A stretch of DNA of 17,931 nt from Methanobacterium sp. (GCA_003162115.1 PMMV01000103.1:6316-24246), one strand, 5' to 3'. Counted from the first letter of the stretch, positions 1 to 9,555 are shown. Notes: a model not told the origin generated them from the sequence alone. Numbers and translations: made by a program.

Positions 1-133
1 AATATTACTCTAATAATTTTTTATATTTCATTATATATTCAGTTATTGCTATTCTTTTCACGTTGGATTTACTAATTGCATTGTAGTTTTTCCATATCTT
101 GAATTTATATGGTATTTTGTATTGGTTCTTGTC

Positions 134-511
134 TTAAAATGTATATGCACTTTGAACTATACCATTAATGGATGGTGTACTTGCAGTATTAACTATATTG
201 CCATTGTATAGGAAGTTAATGATTAAATTGCCATTACCTGCATCTTGTTTCTGGAAACTAGCTGAAACTATTTTCCCCGTTACATCATAAACCATATTAC
301 CTGTTCCTCTTACCTTATTAGATGAATAACCTTGGGTTATTGAACCATTCCAGCTACCATTATAGCTAACTTGTACTTGTTCTTTTAAATCATTGTTTGA
401 ATTACTAGGAGTATTTATTGTATTATTATGGTCTCCATTAGGAAATATAGCAATAAATATCCCAAATAACAGAATTAAAAATATTAAAATTGCTATATTT
501 CTATTAAACAT
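134..511 (-). CDS. Small membrane-anchored exported protein, function unknown
   Basis: A 125-residue protein. Residues 7-24 are a hydrophobic stretch (IAILIFLILLFGIFIAIF) after a short basic N-terminus, reading as an uncleaved signal anchor or signal peptide. An Asn/Ser/Thr-rich linker follows (about 27-42). The rest, from about residue 48, is a beta-rich domain with the pattern SYNGSWNGSI, GTGNMVYDV, SASFQKQD and ending near SAYTF. I recall similar small extracellular domains in Methanobacteriales but cannot name a function. The ATG lies 25 bases past the stop of the RHH gene, so the two are probably co-transcribed, with the regulator first. A weak AAGGA-like site lies about 14 bases upstream of the start. 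The reading frame stays open for 42 codons beyond the TAA, but the protein appears to end at its natural position. Confidence 0.75.
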   Translation of the reverse strand: MFNRNIAILIFLILLFGIFIAIFPNGDHNNTINTPSNSNNDLKEQVQVSYNGSWNGSITQGYSSNKVRGTGNMVYDVTGKIVSASFQKQDAGNGNLIINFLYNGNIVNTASTPSINGIVQSAYTF

Positions 512-536
512 TTGTTTTAAACGTCCTTAACATTCA

Positions 537-719
537 TTAATTTTTTTTATTTCTCCCTAAATATTCAGCTAAAGCTTGGCGAATATGATAACTCATAGGA
601 TTGTAGCTTTCATCTGATAATTCCCTCAAGTCTTCCAGCATCTTAGGAGGTAATTTGATAGTAATTTGTTCCATCTTTTCTTTAGCTTTGGGTCTACCTC
701 TAGTTTTGTTTTCTGGCAT
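537..719 (-). CDS. Ribbon-helix-helix (CopG/Arc-type) DNA-binding protein
   Basis: A 60-residue protein when started at the ATG at 719. That ATG is preceded by a good AGGTGG ribosome site four bases away. A start six codons further upstream (737) has no comparable site and is rejected. A basic N-terminus with a GRPKAKEK segment leads into the RHH pattern: strand EQITIKLPP, then helices around MLEDLRELSDES and NPMSYHIRQALAEYLG. Proteins of this kind bind DNA as dimers through the beta strand and often repress their own promoter. It sits directly upstream of the exported protein at 134-511, so it may control that gene. No toxin-like partner is adjacent, so I do not call this an antitoxin. The short palindromes near its predicted transcription start fit autoregulation but are unproven. 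Confidence 0.75.
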   Translation of the reverse strand: MPENKTRGRPKAKEKMEQITIKLPPKMLEDLRELSDESYNPMSYHIRQALAEYLGRNKKN

Positions 720-730
720 GATTCCACCTA

Positions 731-741
731 TAGTCACTAGT
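731..741. promoter_or_regulatory. Overlapping short palindromes, possible RHH operator
   Basis: The stretch TAGTCACTAGT contains TAGT-C-ACTA (731-739) and ACTAGT (736-741). It lies at the predicted transcription start of the RHH gene. RHH proteins commonly bind short palindromic repeats in their own promoter. The site is short and could be chance. Confidence 0.25.
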
Positions 742-762
742 ATGTTTTAGGTACTTTAAAAG

Positions 763-771
763 TTTTATATT
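763..771 (-). promoter_or_regulatory. Candidate TATA box for the RHH gene
   Basis: On the minus strand this reads AATATAAAA, centred about 48 bases before the ATG at 719. Archaeal transcription starts about 25 bases downstream of TATA, which would put the start near 741 and leave a leader of about 22 bases containing the AGGTGG site. Inferred from spacing only. Confidence 0.4.
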
Positions 772-900
772 ATTTATTGAAGTTTTTAAAATATTTATTA
801 AACTTCATTATAGTCTCATATAACGAAGTAAAAATCATAACATTATTTTAATATTAAAAATTAAAGTAATAAGATTAAATAAAATTTATATTTTATACTT

Positions 901-1014
901 TCAAGGTTGGGAAATTGTTTTTTTATAAAATTTTTCAAATTCAGTTCTATAATCAAATAGTCGTGACCTATCCTCTTTTTTATCAAAAATATAGTCATTC
1001 CAATAATTACCCCA
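901..1014 (-). pseudogene. Possible C-terminal remnant of a lost gene
   Basis: Minus-strand reading from 1014 to the TGA at 901-903 gives 37 codons rich in aromatic and charged residues, including NYWNDYIFDKKEDRSRLFDY. This is unlike the Lys/Asn/Ile-only composition of random AT-rich spacer. An in-frame TAA at 1015-1017 closes it upstream and there is no start codon or ribosome site. It may be the tail of a decayed gene. I do not recognise the family, and chance is a real alternative. Confidence 0.2.
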
Positions 1015-1108
1015 TTATATATTGCAATAGGCTGTTATAAGGCGAAATAGTTATACTGTTTAAAATTCACAAATAACCATTGTAAAGTAAAAATTCATAT
1101 AAAAATAA

Positions 1109-1965
<857 letters not shown>

Positions 1966-1980
1966 AAAAATTAAAAAGAG

Positions 1981-2050
1981 TGGGATATTAACTAATACAA
2001 CCCTATATAAGTTCTATTTTATTGGAACTTATCATCATCCCATTTTTTTT
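1981..2050. terminator. Two-part hairpin terminator between converging genes
   Basis: An inner perfect 8-bp stem (ATAAGTTC 2007-2014 with GAACTTAT 2025-2032, 10-base loop) sits inside an outer 6-bp stem (TGGGAT 1981-1986 with ATCCCA 2037-2042). Eight Ts follow at 2043-2050. On the other strand the hairpin is followed by the T-rich complement of 1966-1980. It lies between the ends of the hydrolase (plus) and the response regulator (minus), so it could end transcription from both sides. Confidence 0.65.
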
Positions 2051-2070
2051 ATTTTTAATCCCTCATTTAA

Positions 2071-2392
2071 TCAATGTTCTAGTATGTAACCGTAAGGTTC
2101 TGTTGTTGCAGCACGTTTGAGTATTTCATCATCGGCATAGGCTGTGAGATATATAACCGGAATTGATTCGGTATCATTTAAATTTAGCTGATGTTTCTAT
2201 ACCATCCATATCTCCCCTATGAACAATATCCATCATTATAAGGTCAGGCTTGTTTTCACTCACTTTATATAATGTTTCACCACCAGAAGCAGCTATATCC
2301 GTAACTACGTATCCTAAATTCTCTAATTTATTTTTTAGCCCCAATGCCAGGATTATTTCATCCTCAACTACTAGGATTTTAATTTTTTCCAT
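2071..2392 (-). pseudogene. Single-domain response regulator, frameshifted and C-terminally truncated
   Basis: The start chosen is the ATG at 2392, with GGTG five bases upstream; a TTG at 2407 is possible. The first frame encodes a CheY-like receiver half: acidic pair E10/D11, phosphoacceptor Asp55 in IMMDIV, then MDGIETSA. It reaches a TGA near 2172. The next frame continues with [15 protein letters not shown] and TEPYGYIL, the second half of the receiver with its conserved Thr. Removing one A from the AAATTTAAA stretch (about 2172-2180) restores a spacing normal for the family. The joined frame still stops at 2071-2073 right after GYILEH, where a receiver should have Lys-Pro and a last helix, so the switch Lys is missing. 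It is the third gene of a small minus-strand operon and is probably non-functional. Confidence 0.75.
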
Positions 2393-2412
2393 TTTAACAC
2401 CGGCCAAGATTA

Positions 2413-2738
2413 TTACAATTCACGTTTCGGAGTTACAAGTTCAAGGCAAACCTTGTCACCTTTAGGATACATGGTTACAGTTGCCCCGCATACCTTTATA
2501 AAGAGTTCAACTACTTTGGCAAGTACTGGAAATGATTCTTTACTATTTTTTGTGTATAGATATGTTTTTTTGATTCCAACGTCAAGCGTTAAATCATCCA
2601 ACTCTTCAATTGTTCTGGAGCCTATGATTCTCTTATGTGTTTTTCTTTTTCTTTCAGAAATTTATCAACTTCTTGGGATATTCCTTCAAGATCATTGAAA
2701 CCTTCGTTATTTAGATCTTTGGAGTTGTCATTAACCAT
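2413..2738 (-). pseudogene. Unrecognised small protein, frameshifted in an A-rich run
   Basis: The ATG at 2738 has an excellent GGTGATT ribosome site that overlaps the end of the preceding gene. The first frame encodes 38 mostly acidic/basic residues (NDLEGISQEVDKFLKEKEK) and stops. The next frame is open from the same A/G run and encodes about 80 residues, including TIEELDDLTLDVGIKKTYLY and FPVLAKVVELFIKVCGATV, ending at the TAA at 2413-2415. A one-base change within about 2640-2660 would join them into a protein of roughly 108 residues. I do not recognise the family. Its place between an RHH-like gene and a response regulator suggests a regulatory role, but that is inference. A separate start for the second frame (TTG at 2601) has no clear ribosome site. 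Confidence 0.55.
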
Positions 2739-2742
2739 CTAA

Positions 2743-2928
2743 TCACCTTTCATCCTCGAATAACTGGTCTTCGTCCAGTAACTTGATTCTCTCGCGCTGA
2801 CACCAATCAAATATAGCCTCAGTAGCGCCCCTGGATATTTTACCCTGTTTTTCCCCGTATTTAAGTCTTACAAGTCTTCTAAATGCAATTTCCAGTTCGT
2901 CAGATATACAGATAGTAACGCAGCCCAT
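2743..2928 (-). CDS. RHH-like small protein, first gene of a three-gene operon
   Basis: A 61-residue protein with a GAGGT ribosome site about seven bases before the ATG. It opens with a strand (CVTICISDELEIAF) followed by helices containing RRLVRLKYGEKQGK and ATEAIFDWCQRERIKLL, a pattern like ribbon-helix-helix DNA-binding proteins. Assignment rests on pattern only. Its stop at 2743-2745 lies four bases before the ATG of the next gene, whose ribosome site it overlaps, so translation is likely coupled. The operon order is RHH-like, unknown protein, response regulator; the latter two are broken in this sequence while this gene is intact. A palindromic element about 100 bases upstream (3032-3049) may be its operator. 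Confidence 0.6.
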   Translation of the reverse strand: MGCVTICISDELEIAFRRLVRLKYGEKQGKISRGATEAIFDWCQRERIKLLDEDQLFEDER

Positions 2929-3031
2929 AGAATACCTCTTTTTAAATCTTTGTTTAAAACGTAATTTTCAATATGAAATCCTTAGTTTATAATGTTAATG
3001 TAAAAATTTTAAATTGAAAAGGAAAATTTTT

Positions 3032-3049
3032 ACCTAATAAATCTTAGGT
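3032..3049. promoter_or_regulatory. Dyad ACCTAA-N6-TTAGGT, candidate operator
   Basis: A perfect inverted repeat of 6 bp arms around a 6-base centre. The half-site is repeated in direct orientation as TTAGGTTA at 3044-3051 and 3097-3104. On the minus strand a TATA-like ATTTATAAAT (about 3068-3077) would place the transcription start near 3047, on top of the dyad. This position suits a repressor of the 2928-to-2071 operon, perhaps its own RHH-like product. Confidence 0.35.
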
Positions 3050-3174
3050 TACGATATTGGAATTTTATAATTTATAAATATTTAAAAGGAAAGATTTTAG
3101 GTTAAGGCCCTCGAAATGGATTAAAAATGAATATAATCACTTTTAGATTAGATAGGTAATATTTTATTATTTTT

Positions 3175-5868
3175 TCATTCTGGTTTATCAAATATTGCTA
3201 CAGGATCTATAATTTTAATGCTCTTTTCCATTTCTTTAAGTTTAGTTATGTCTTGAATAACACCATCGTAGTATTTTATATTCCCAGAATCATCTTTAAC
3301 AACAAACGCTGACACAGATGCTGTAAATGGTGTTCCGTCCTTCTTCTTGAACTTTAGTTCCTGGTTTTTAACACGACCATATTTTATCATAGTGTGATCA
3401 AATCTAATCTTATCCTCTCTGTCCTGGTATAGATATGAAGCTTTAATTGCGGTTATTTCAGACTTTTTGTAACCGAACATCTCCAGGAGGGCAGGATTAG
3501 CATCTACCAATTTACTATGAGGACCTATTGTACTTCTGTAAACCCCCACACTGATATTTTCAAATAGGTTTCTGTAATTGTCTTCTGCCTTTTTACGGCG
3601 GGTAATATCAACAGCTATGCCTGCAATACGCTTTATTTTATATTCTCCATTTTTAAGGGGGATCGATTTGCCCAATATCCACCTTATGCTTCCATCAGGT
3701 CTTTTTATTCTGTACTCAATTCCATTTTTGCTATTGGATCTTACCTCGTGTGGTGTTCGGAATATGGTGTCGATTACTTGTTTTCGATCTTCGGGATGGA
3801 TTGATTCTATCCATGATCTTGGATTGTCAAATAGACTTTCCCTGCTGCATCCCCAAATCTTCTGGTAGGCCGGGCTTATGTAAAGGAGCTGGCTCATCTT
3901 GGGATCGATGATCCAGAATACTTCCTCGATATTCTCTGTCATCTGCCTGAATTTTTCTTCACTGCTTTTGAGTTCGTATTCCACAAGTTTACGTTCAGTT
4001 ATATCCCGAATTATAGACGTAGTGAATCTTTCACCTTCTACTTCCCAGGCAGTTATGGATATTTCTATAGGAAATTCGCTTCCATCCTTCCTATGACCGT
4101 ATGATTCAAATAATTTACCTGAAAGCATATGTCTACCAGTTAATTTGAATTGCTCCTGTTTTCTCTTGAATTCATCCTTGTAACGACCAGGCATAAGCAT
4201 ATTCACAGATTTTCCCAGTATATCCTGTTCATTGTATCCAAATATTCTCTGGAGGCTATTATTGCAGAATACTATACTACCTTCTAAATCAGTGATTATA
4301 ATAGCATCGACTGCTGAACTTGCAACTGTACGGAATCTTTCCTCACTCTGCTGCAGTGCATTTTCAGCCATCTGTCTTTCAGTTATATCCTCAACAGTCA
4401 TTAAATATTCTTTATTTTCAAGTAGAACAGGTACAAAATCTATTATTTTTTTCTCGCCGTTTTTGCAAGTAACTTCGTAAGTTCTTGGCCTTCTTTCACC
4501 AGGTAATGCATTATTAAAATCATTCTTCCATGTTAAAATGACTTCATGCCTTTTTTTAGGGTCTCTAAATGCTTTTTTAAACCATTCATTCCCATTTGGA
4601 ATTTCATCCATATCATAGCCAAACATTTCACGGAACTTGGGATTTATGTATTTATAAACCCCATTTTTATCAATTAATACCATACCAAAGGGTGCATTCT
4701 CTGTAAGACTCATAAATCTGTTTTTTTCATTACTTAGTGCTTTTTTAGTATTCTTAATATTACTTATATCCCTTCCTTCGGGTACTAAGTACTTAACTTT
4801 TCCATTAGAATCATATACAGGATGCATACTGAAATCAATCCATATCAAACCATTTAAAGAGTTTATCTGAACTTCATGAGCCAGCGATTTCCCTGAAGCA
4901 CATAACTCAATATCTCTTCTTAATGATTCTTTGACCTTTTCTGAATAATCCCACCATGGAGTTTCATAAAATAGAAACCCTTCAATTTCTTCTAATTTTT
5001 TCCCTATAAGTTCTAATGGAGTATTATTTACAAATATAATTTCTCCAGTAGGTTTTAATACTGCAACAAACGATTGCATGTCGTTGAGGGTTCCTGAGAA
5101 GAAGTCTTTACTTTCTATTAGATCCTTTTCAATATTCTTCCTATTTGTTATGTCCCGAGCAATAAGCTGTACACTGAATATTGAACCATCAGAATCTATT
5201 ATTGGTTGTAATTTATTGCTGAACCATCTTTCTTTTCCGTTTATAATCGTTTTTTCATCAACCACTAAGCCTCTGCCCGATTCAATTACATTTCTCACCG
5301 ATCTCATCTGGGAATCTGCATGTTGTTTTGGAAAGACATCCAACATATTTTTGCCGTTAAAATCATCTGGAACACCTCCTAAATATTTTGCCCCACTCTG
5401 GTTTACTAGTAGAAAAGTTCCATCATTTTTTATAATCACAATTGGATCATCCACATTTTCAACCAGGAGTTTGTATTTTCGTTCATTATCACGTAATGCT
5501 ATTTCCATCTGGTGTCTATATATCGCCATTTCAACAGTTAGTTTAAGTTTTTTTGGATCAACTGGTTTTTCAAGGTTAAAAAAGGTTTCAGGGAAGTCTA
5601 TGGTGTTATCATCTTCAGTGGATGCTGTACATATGATTGGAATGTCCTTAAATTTTTTAATGGTATTAAGAGCTTTCATTCCAATAAAATTGTCTTTAAG
5701 TGGTAAATCAATTAAAATAAGGTCATATTTTAATGTAGTATCGTTAGATATTAATTCATTTCCAAAACCCATAATATCTACATCATAATCCCATGAATCA
5801 AGCCATCTAATAATTTTGCTGGCCGCCAGAGCATCGTCTGTTATAAGCAGGATTTTAGGTTCATTCAT
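3175..5868 (-). CDS. Receiver plus six PAS domain sensor protein without kinase
   Basis: An 897-residue protein predicted to be cytoplasmic (no membrane segment seen). Residues 1-120 are a response-regulator receiver with acidic D11/D12, phosphoacceptor D54 (ILIDLP), T81 and K101 (EKP), so it looks able to be phosphorylated. Six PAS/PAC units follow at about 126-245, 252-370, 381-500, 506-627, 632-757 and 762-880. Most end in the usual DIT-x-RK-like linker (DITNRK, DITERQ, DITERK, DITRRK). PAS domains bind small ligands or cofactors and mediate signalling. The protein stops about 20 residues after the last PAS, with no HisKA or ATPase domain and no sign of one in the 246 bases downstream. It may be an adaptor in a phosphorelay, paired with a kinase elsewhere. 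GGTAAC lies just before the ATG. There is no frameshift in 2.7 kb. Confidence 0.9.
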   Translation of the reverse strand: MNEPKILLITDDALAASKIIRWLDSWDYDVDIMGFGNELISNDTTLKYDLILIDLPLKDNFIGMKALNTIKKFKDIPIICTASTEDDNTIDFPETFFNLEKPVDPKKLKLTVEMAIYRHQMEIALRDNERKYKLLVENVDDPIVIIKNDGTFLLVNQSGAKYLGGVPDDFNGKNMLDVFPKQHADSQMRSVRNVIESGRGLVVDEKTIINGKERWFSNKLQPIIDSDGSIFSVQLIARDITNRKNIEKDLIESKDFFSGTLNDMQSFVAVLKPTGEIIFVNNTPLELIGKKLEEIEGFLFYETPWWDYSEKVKESLRRDIELCASGKSLAHEVQINSLNGLIWIDFSMHPVYDSNGKVKYLVPEGRDISNIKNTKKALSNEKNRFMSLTENAPFGMVLIDKNGVYKYINPKFREMFGYDMDEIPNGNEWFKKAFRDPKKRHEVILTWKNDFNNALPGERRPRTYEVTCKNGEKKIIDFVPVLLENKEYLMTVEDITERQMAENALQQSEERFRTVASSAVDAIIITDLEGSIVFCNNSLQRIFGYNEQDILGKSVNMLMPGRYKDEFKRKQEQFKLTGRHMLSGKLFESYGHRKDGSEFPIEISITAWEVEGERFTTSIIRDITERKLVEYELKSSEEKFRQMTENIEEVFWIIDPKMSQLLYISPAYQKIWGCSRESLFDNPRSWIESIHPEDRKQVIDTIFRTPHEVRSNSKNGIEYRIKRPDGSIRWILGKSIPLKNGEYKIKRIAGIAVDITRRKKAEDNYRNLFENISVGVYRSTIGPHSKLVDANPALLEMFGYKKSEITAIKASYLYQDREDKIRFDHTMIKYGRVKNQELKFKKKDGTPFTASVSAFVVKDDSGNIKYYDGVIQDITKLKEMEKSIKIIDPVAIFDKPE

Positions 5869-6004
5869 GTTGTTACCATATCGATATTGTTAAAGGTATA
5901 AACTATCCTTTACTAAAAAAACCCGATCGATAATTTTATAATTCATAAATTTTAATGTTAAATGCAATTTCATTAAAATAAAAATAATTAATATCAGTTA
6001 TCAT

Positions 6005-8614
6005 TCAATCGGTTGAAGAGTAACTTTTGATTACTTCATCGCCTATTTCTTTAATTATTGCCTGATGCATTCTCCTTATAAATTCTATACGTTCTTCGTA
6101 CTTTAATACGTCCAAATAACTCTGTGCAACCAGGTTAAAGGCAAATGGAGAGGGAATTTTGGTATCTATTTTGTTTACGTTCATACGTCCATCACTGATC
6201 ATCTCCAGTACCTTCTTAGCATTTTTAACATCCATATAATCTTCTATAACTTCACGCCTGGCCTCTCGTAATATTGAAAAATTGTTGTCGAGGTCTTTTA
6301 CAAATTTAAGGAGTATTTTACCCTTTATCTGCTGCCTGGAAACACTCTTTTCGTTTCCTTTGTACCTTCTAAGTATCATAAGAGACCTTCCTGCGCAGTG
6401 ACGAAACCTCGCTGCAAGAGTTTCAGTTTTATCAATGGCTTTGATTAAAATTTCTTCTATATTATCTGGTCTAAGTTCGGTAAAAATATCCAATCCCCCC
6501 ACCTTACCATCCGAACTCAGATAGAATCCATTATCCGATACTGATATCATTACATCCCTCTTATATTTCTTGGCAATGAGATATGCAACTGCCCTTGAAA
6601 GTGCATCGTTAACCCTGCGGCCAAAGAGAGTGTGGAAAATAACAAATTTTCTACCACCATATCCTTTATAAAATTCTATGAGTAAATTTCTGGCACTTGG
6701 TATCTGTGCGTATATGTACTGTTCTCTGAAGTAGCTGTAAATAGAATTAGCAGCATTATAGTCCACATAAAGGTATTCATGAATATATTTGATTATTTCC
6801 TCCTTATTTTTATTGCTTTTAAATTTCACGTCCATTATGGCCCTGAAGTTTTGTATGGACATTGCAAGATCAAATGAAAGGGGCAGCTGTTCCGAGAACC
6901 ACGATGGAATGGTTGGAGGTCCTGATGATGGTGTCACATTAACAGTCATGCCCCTTGCATAATTGAACCTGTATATTTTCCCTCCAAGAACAAATGTATC
7001 CCCTTTCCTGAGTTTTTCCATAAAATCTTCTTCTATCCCGCCAATAACTTCGCCATTACACTTGACTCGCGCTGCTGACCTGTCTGGTATCGTTCCGATG
7101 TTGGTTGAGTATAGCATCCTTGCTAGTTTACCACGCTTTCCAAACATTTTATCATTGTAGTCGACCCATATTTTGGCATAAACATATCTATCCTCAAGAC
7201 TGGTGTAGTCACCTGCAAGATAACTCAGAACACTTATAAAATCATTATGGGAAAGATTTCTATAGTTGTAACTGCCTTTGATAACCTTGTATGCATTTTC
7301 TATATCCCATTTACCTTCTATGGACATTCCATAGATCTGCTGTGAAAGTACGTCCAGGCAGTTTTGTGGTATGTGTATCTCGTCTATTTTCCCCTCAACA
7401 GCATTTTTAAGTATCAATGAACATTCCACAAGATCGTCCCTTTCAACAACTATTATTCTTCCCTTAGATTTATCATGGAGCTGATGGCCACTTCTACCTA
7501 TACGTTGAAGAGCTCTTGAAACGGATTTAGGTGAACTAACCAGCACAACCAGATCTATGTAACCAATATCTATTCCCAGTTCAAGTGAGGTTGATGATAC
7601 AACCACCTTCAACTCACCATCCTTAAGTTTGTTTTCTGCCTCCAGACGCAGTTCCTTAGATAGTGATGAATGGTGTGCCATTATATTTTCATGATTGTAG
7701 AAATCTGGATATTTCTTTTTAAGGTTGAATACCATACTTTCTGTACCGCTTCGTGTATTGGTAAATATAAGTGTGGTTTTATGTTCATTTACAAGTCCGT
7801 GTATAAGATTGTAAAGTGCTGTATTCACCTCTTCAGGATCTGACATCACAATGTCCTCAACTGGACAGAGCACTTTCATGTCGAGCTGTTTCAGATAATT
7901 AACATCCACAACTTTACAGTTTCTAACATGCCCATTTTCATATCCTACAAGAAAGCTTGCAATGGTTTCAAGCGGGTGTACTGTAGCACTCAGACCTATC
8001 CGGGTTAAACCTCCGGTCAGGTTTTGAAGCCTTTCAAGTGTCAAACTCATATGAACACCGCGTTTGTTGTCTGCCAGGGAGTGGATCTCATCCACTATTA
8101 GGTATTTGATATCTTTGAGTTTGCCCCTAAATTTGGGTGCACACAGAAGAATAGAAAGAGTTTCTGGAGTTGTAATTAGAATGTGTGGTGGGGTTTTAAG
8201 CATCTTTGAACGTTGATACTGACTTGTATCTCCTGTACGAACAGACTTACGAATTCCTAATTTTTTCCCAGCTATCTGTTCTATTTCGGATAATGGTTCT
8301 TCAAGATTCTTTTCAATATCATTGTCAAGAGCCTTTAAAGGAGATATGTAGAGACAGTAAACCTTATCTTCCAGTTCATCCCTTTCAGCAAGATGAGTTA
8401 GTTCACTGATTATTGAAAGGAATGCTGTTAAAGTTTTTCCAGAACCAGTTGGCGATGAAACCAGCACATTTTCCCCTATGTGAATGTCCATAATAGCATA
8501 CCGCTGGGCTTCAGAAAATGTTTCAAATTTACCTCTAAACCATTTTTTGACCCATGGATGAAGTATCTGATAAATTTCCTCGTCTTTATATGCTTTTTCC
8601 TGTCTTTCTATCAT
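6005..8614 (-). CDS. lhr: Lhr-type superfamily 2 ATP-dependent helicase
   Basis: An 869-residue protein from the ATG at 8614, chosen because AAGGAAA lies just upstream. A TTG at 8662 would add 16 residues and overlap the previous gene by four bases. Superfamily 2 helicase motifs are in order: Walker [10 protein letters not shown] with Lys60, DEIH Walker B at 175-178, SAT at 209-211, TLIFTNTRS at about 281-289, [12 protein letters not shown] at about 340-351, and QRIGRSGH at 370-377. The remaining C-terminal half matches the Lhr core pattern (winged helix and Lhr-specific domain). Lhr proteins translocate 3'-to-5' on single-stranded DNA and unwind duplexes or RNA:DNA hybrids; roles in repair and replication restart are known. 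It follows a phosphoesterase with which it is probably co-transcribed, suggesting joint action on DNA. Confidence 0.92.
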   Translation of the reverse strand: MIERQEKAYKDEEIYQILHPWVKKWFRGKFETFSEAQRYAIMDIHIGENVLVSSPTGSGKTLTAFLSIISELTHLAERDELEDKVYCLYISPLKALDNDIEKNLEEPLSEIEQIAGKKLGIRKSVRTGDTSQYQRSKMLKTPPHILITTPETLSILLCAPKFRGKLKDIKYLIVDEIHSLADNKRGVHMSLTLERLQNLTGGLTRIGLSATVHPLETIASFLVGYENGHVRNCKVVDVNYLKQLDMKVLCPVEDIVMSDPEEVNTALYNLIHGLVNEHKTTLIFTNTRSGTESMVFNLKKKYPDFYNHENIMAHHSSLSKELRLEAENKLKDGELKVVVSSTSLELGIDIGYIDLVVLVSSPKSVSRALQRIGRSGHQLHDKSKGRIIVVERDDLVECSLILKNAVEGKIDEIHIPQNCLDVLSQQIYGMSIEGKWDIENAYKVIKGSYNYRNLSHNDFISVLSYLAGDYTSLEDRYVYAKIWVDYNDKMFGKRGKLARMLYSTNIGTIPDRSAARVKCNGEVIGGIEEDFMEKLRKGDTFVLGGKIYRFNYARGMTVNVTPSSGPPTIPSWFSEQLPLSFDLAMSIQNFRAIMDVKFKSNKNKEEIIKYIHEYLYVDYNAANSIYSYFREQYIYAQIPSARNLLIEFYKGYGGRKFVIFHTLFGRRVNDALSRAVAYLIAKKYKRDVMISVSDNGFYLSSDGKVGGLDIFTELRPDNIEEILIKAIDKTETLAARFRHCAGRSLMILRRYKGNEKSVSRQQIKGKILLKFVKDLDNNFSILREARREVIEDYMDVKNAKKVLEMISDGRMNVNKIDTKIPSPFAFNLVAQSYLDVLKYEERIEFIRRMHQAIIKEIGDEVIKSYSSTD

Positions 8615-8658
8615 TTTATTTTCCTTAAAAAAAATTAATTTATAACCTAAGATTCTTA

Positions 8659-9396
8659 TCAATAAAATCTATCTTTTACGGTGATAATATCCTTTATCTT
8701 TCCAAAATAGAGTACTTCGAAATTTTCAACCCCATATACTCCAAATTCATCAGTGGATCTGTTTTTTAAAAATGGAGATAATGGTTTTTCATGTAGGATA
8801 TCTGATCCTTCAGATACGAAGTTGAATGAAGGCATTACAACTAGATTTTTTTTCTTATAATTTCCTTTGATGAAACATTTAATTTTTTCCAGTCTCTCAC
8901 CGTTTCGAATACCTATACAAGGATGTTCATGTCCTATTATTATAGTGGATTCCTCCATGACCATAATATCTTCTGGAATCTTATCACCATGCATTATAAT
9001 AAAATCTCCCAATGAATAGGTTTCATACACTTCAAGGCCTGTTTTTCCAGCGATGAACTTGGTGAAATTATCATGATTACCCTTTAAAAGAATGACATCA
9101 TCAAAGTTTTCCTGTAAAAATTCAATGAAGTTTAATGCTTCCTCCCATTCCTGTCTGGTTATACTTCCAAACTCGTGTTTAAGATCCCCGTTTACAATTA
9201 CCTTTCCAACTGATGATCTTTTGATTATCTCCTGTAATCTTTCCAAGATCATTTTGTACTGGAACCTAGGAATCATGATTCCTTCTCTATTAAGGGATTG
9301 TTCGTATCCAATATGAAGATCGGATATGATCAGTGCATCATCGATTAAAAGGCCTAAATCGGCTATTTCAGCATTATAAATCAAATTTTTCGCCAT
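8659..9396 (-). CDS. Metallophosphoesterase, archaeal SbcD/Mre11-related family
   Basis: A 245-residue protein of the calcineurin-like phosphoesterase fold. All metal-binding motifs are visible: D26-L-H28 (SDLHIG), G70-D71 with H74, G106-N107-H108-D109, H136-G-D138 and G155-H156-E-H158. Length and motif spacing fit the archaeal family described as SbcD/Mre11-related putative phosphoesterases, which would use Mn2+ or similar metals to cut phosphodiesters. In some bacteria, for example Pseudomonas putida, a related phosphoesterase lies in a repair cluster with an Lhr-core helicase and acts as a Mn-dependent single-strand DNA endonuclease. The same pairing here suggests a nuclease/helicase unit. 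Its TGA stop lies 44 bases before the helicase ATG. No clear Shine-Dalgarno precedes its own ATG. The substrate is unproven. Confidence 0.88.
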   Translation of the reverse strand: MAKNLIYNAEIADLGLLIDDALIISDLHIGYEQSLNREGIMIPRFQYKMILERLQEIIKRSSVGKVIVNGDLKHEFGSITRQEWEEALNFIEFLQENFDDVILLKGNHDNFTKFIAGKTGLEVYETYSLGDFIIMHGDKIPEDIMVMEESTIIIGHEHPCIGIRNGERLEKIKCFIKGNYKKKNLVVMPSFNFVSEGSDILHEKPLSPFLKNRSTDEFGVYGVENFEVLYFGKIKDIITVKDRFY

Positions 9397-9555
9397 ATTA
9401 TCTGTTTTTATAAGTTTAATGAAGTATTTTCAATAAAAAAAATTATTTTTATGAAATTTTTTTTATTTTTGATATTCCTTTTTTAATCATGAAATATATT
9501 AGTAATAGATAAATAGTTTGGTGATGTATCATTGACATTAAAGAAACATTATTTT

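Noticed and set aside
5078..5788. A 236-codon plus-strand open frame
   Set aside because: It is fully inside the PAS protein gene on the other strand, has no ribosome site, and its Ser/Leu/Phe-rich composition is what the antisense of such a gene gives.
8615..8662. TTG start at 8662 for the Lhr helicase
   Set aside because: It would add 16 residues not typical of the family; the ATG at 8614 has an AAGGAAA site at good spacing. Kept as an alternative only.
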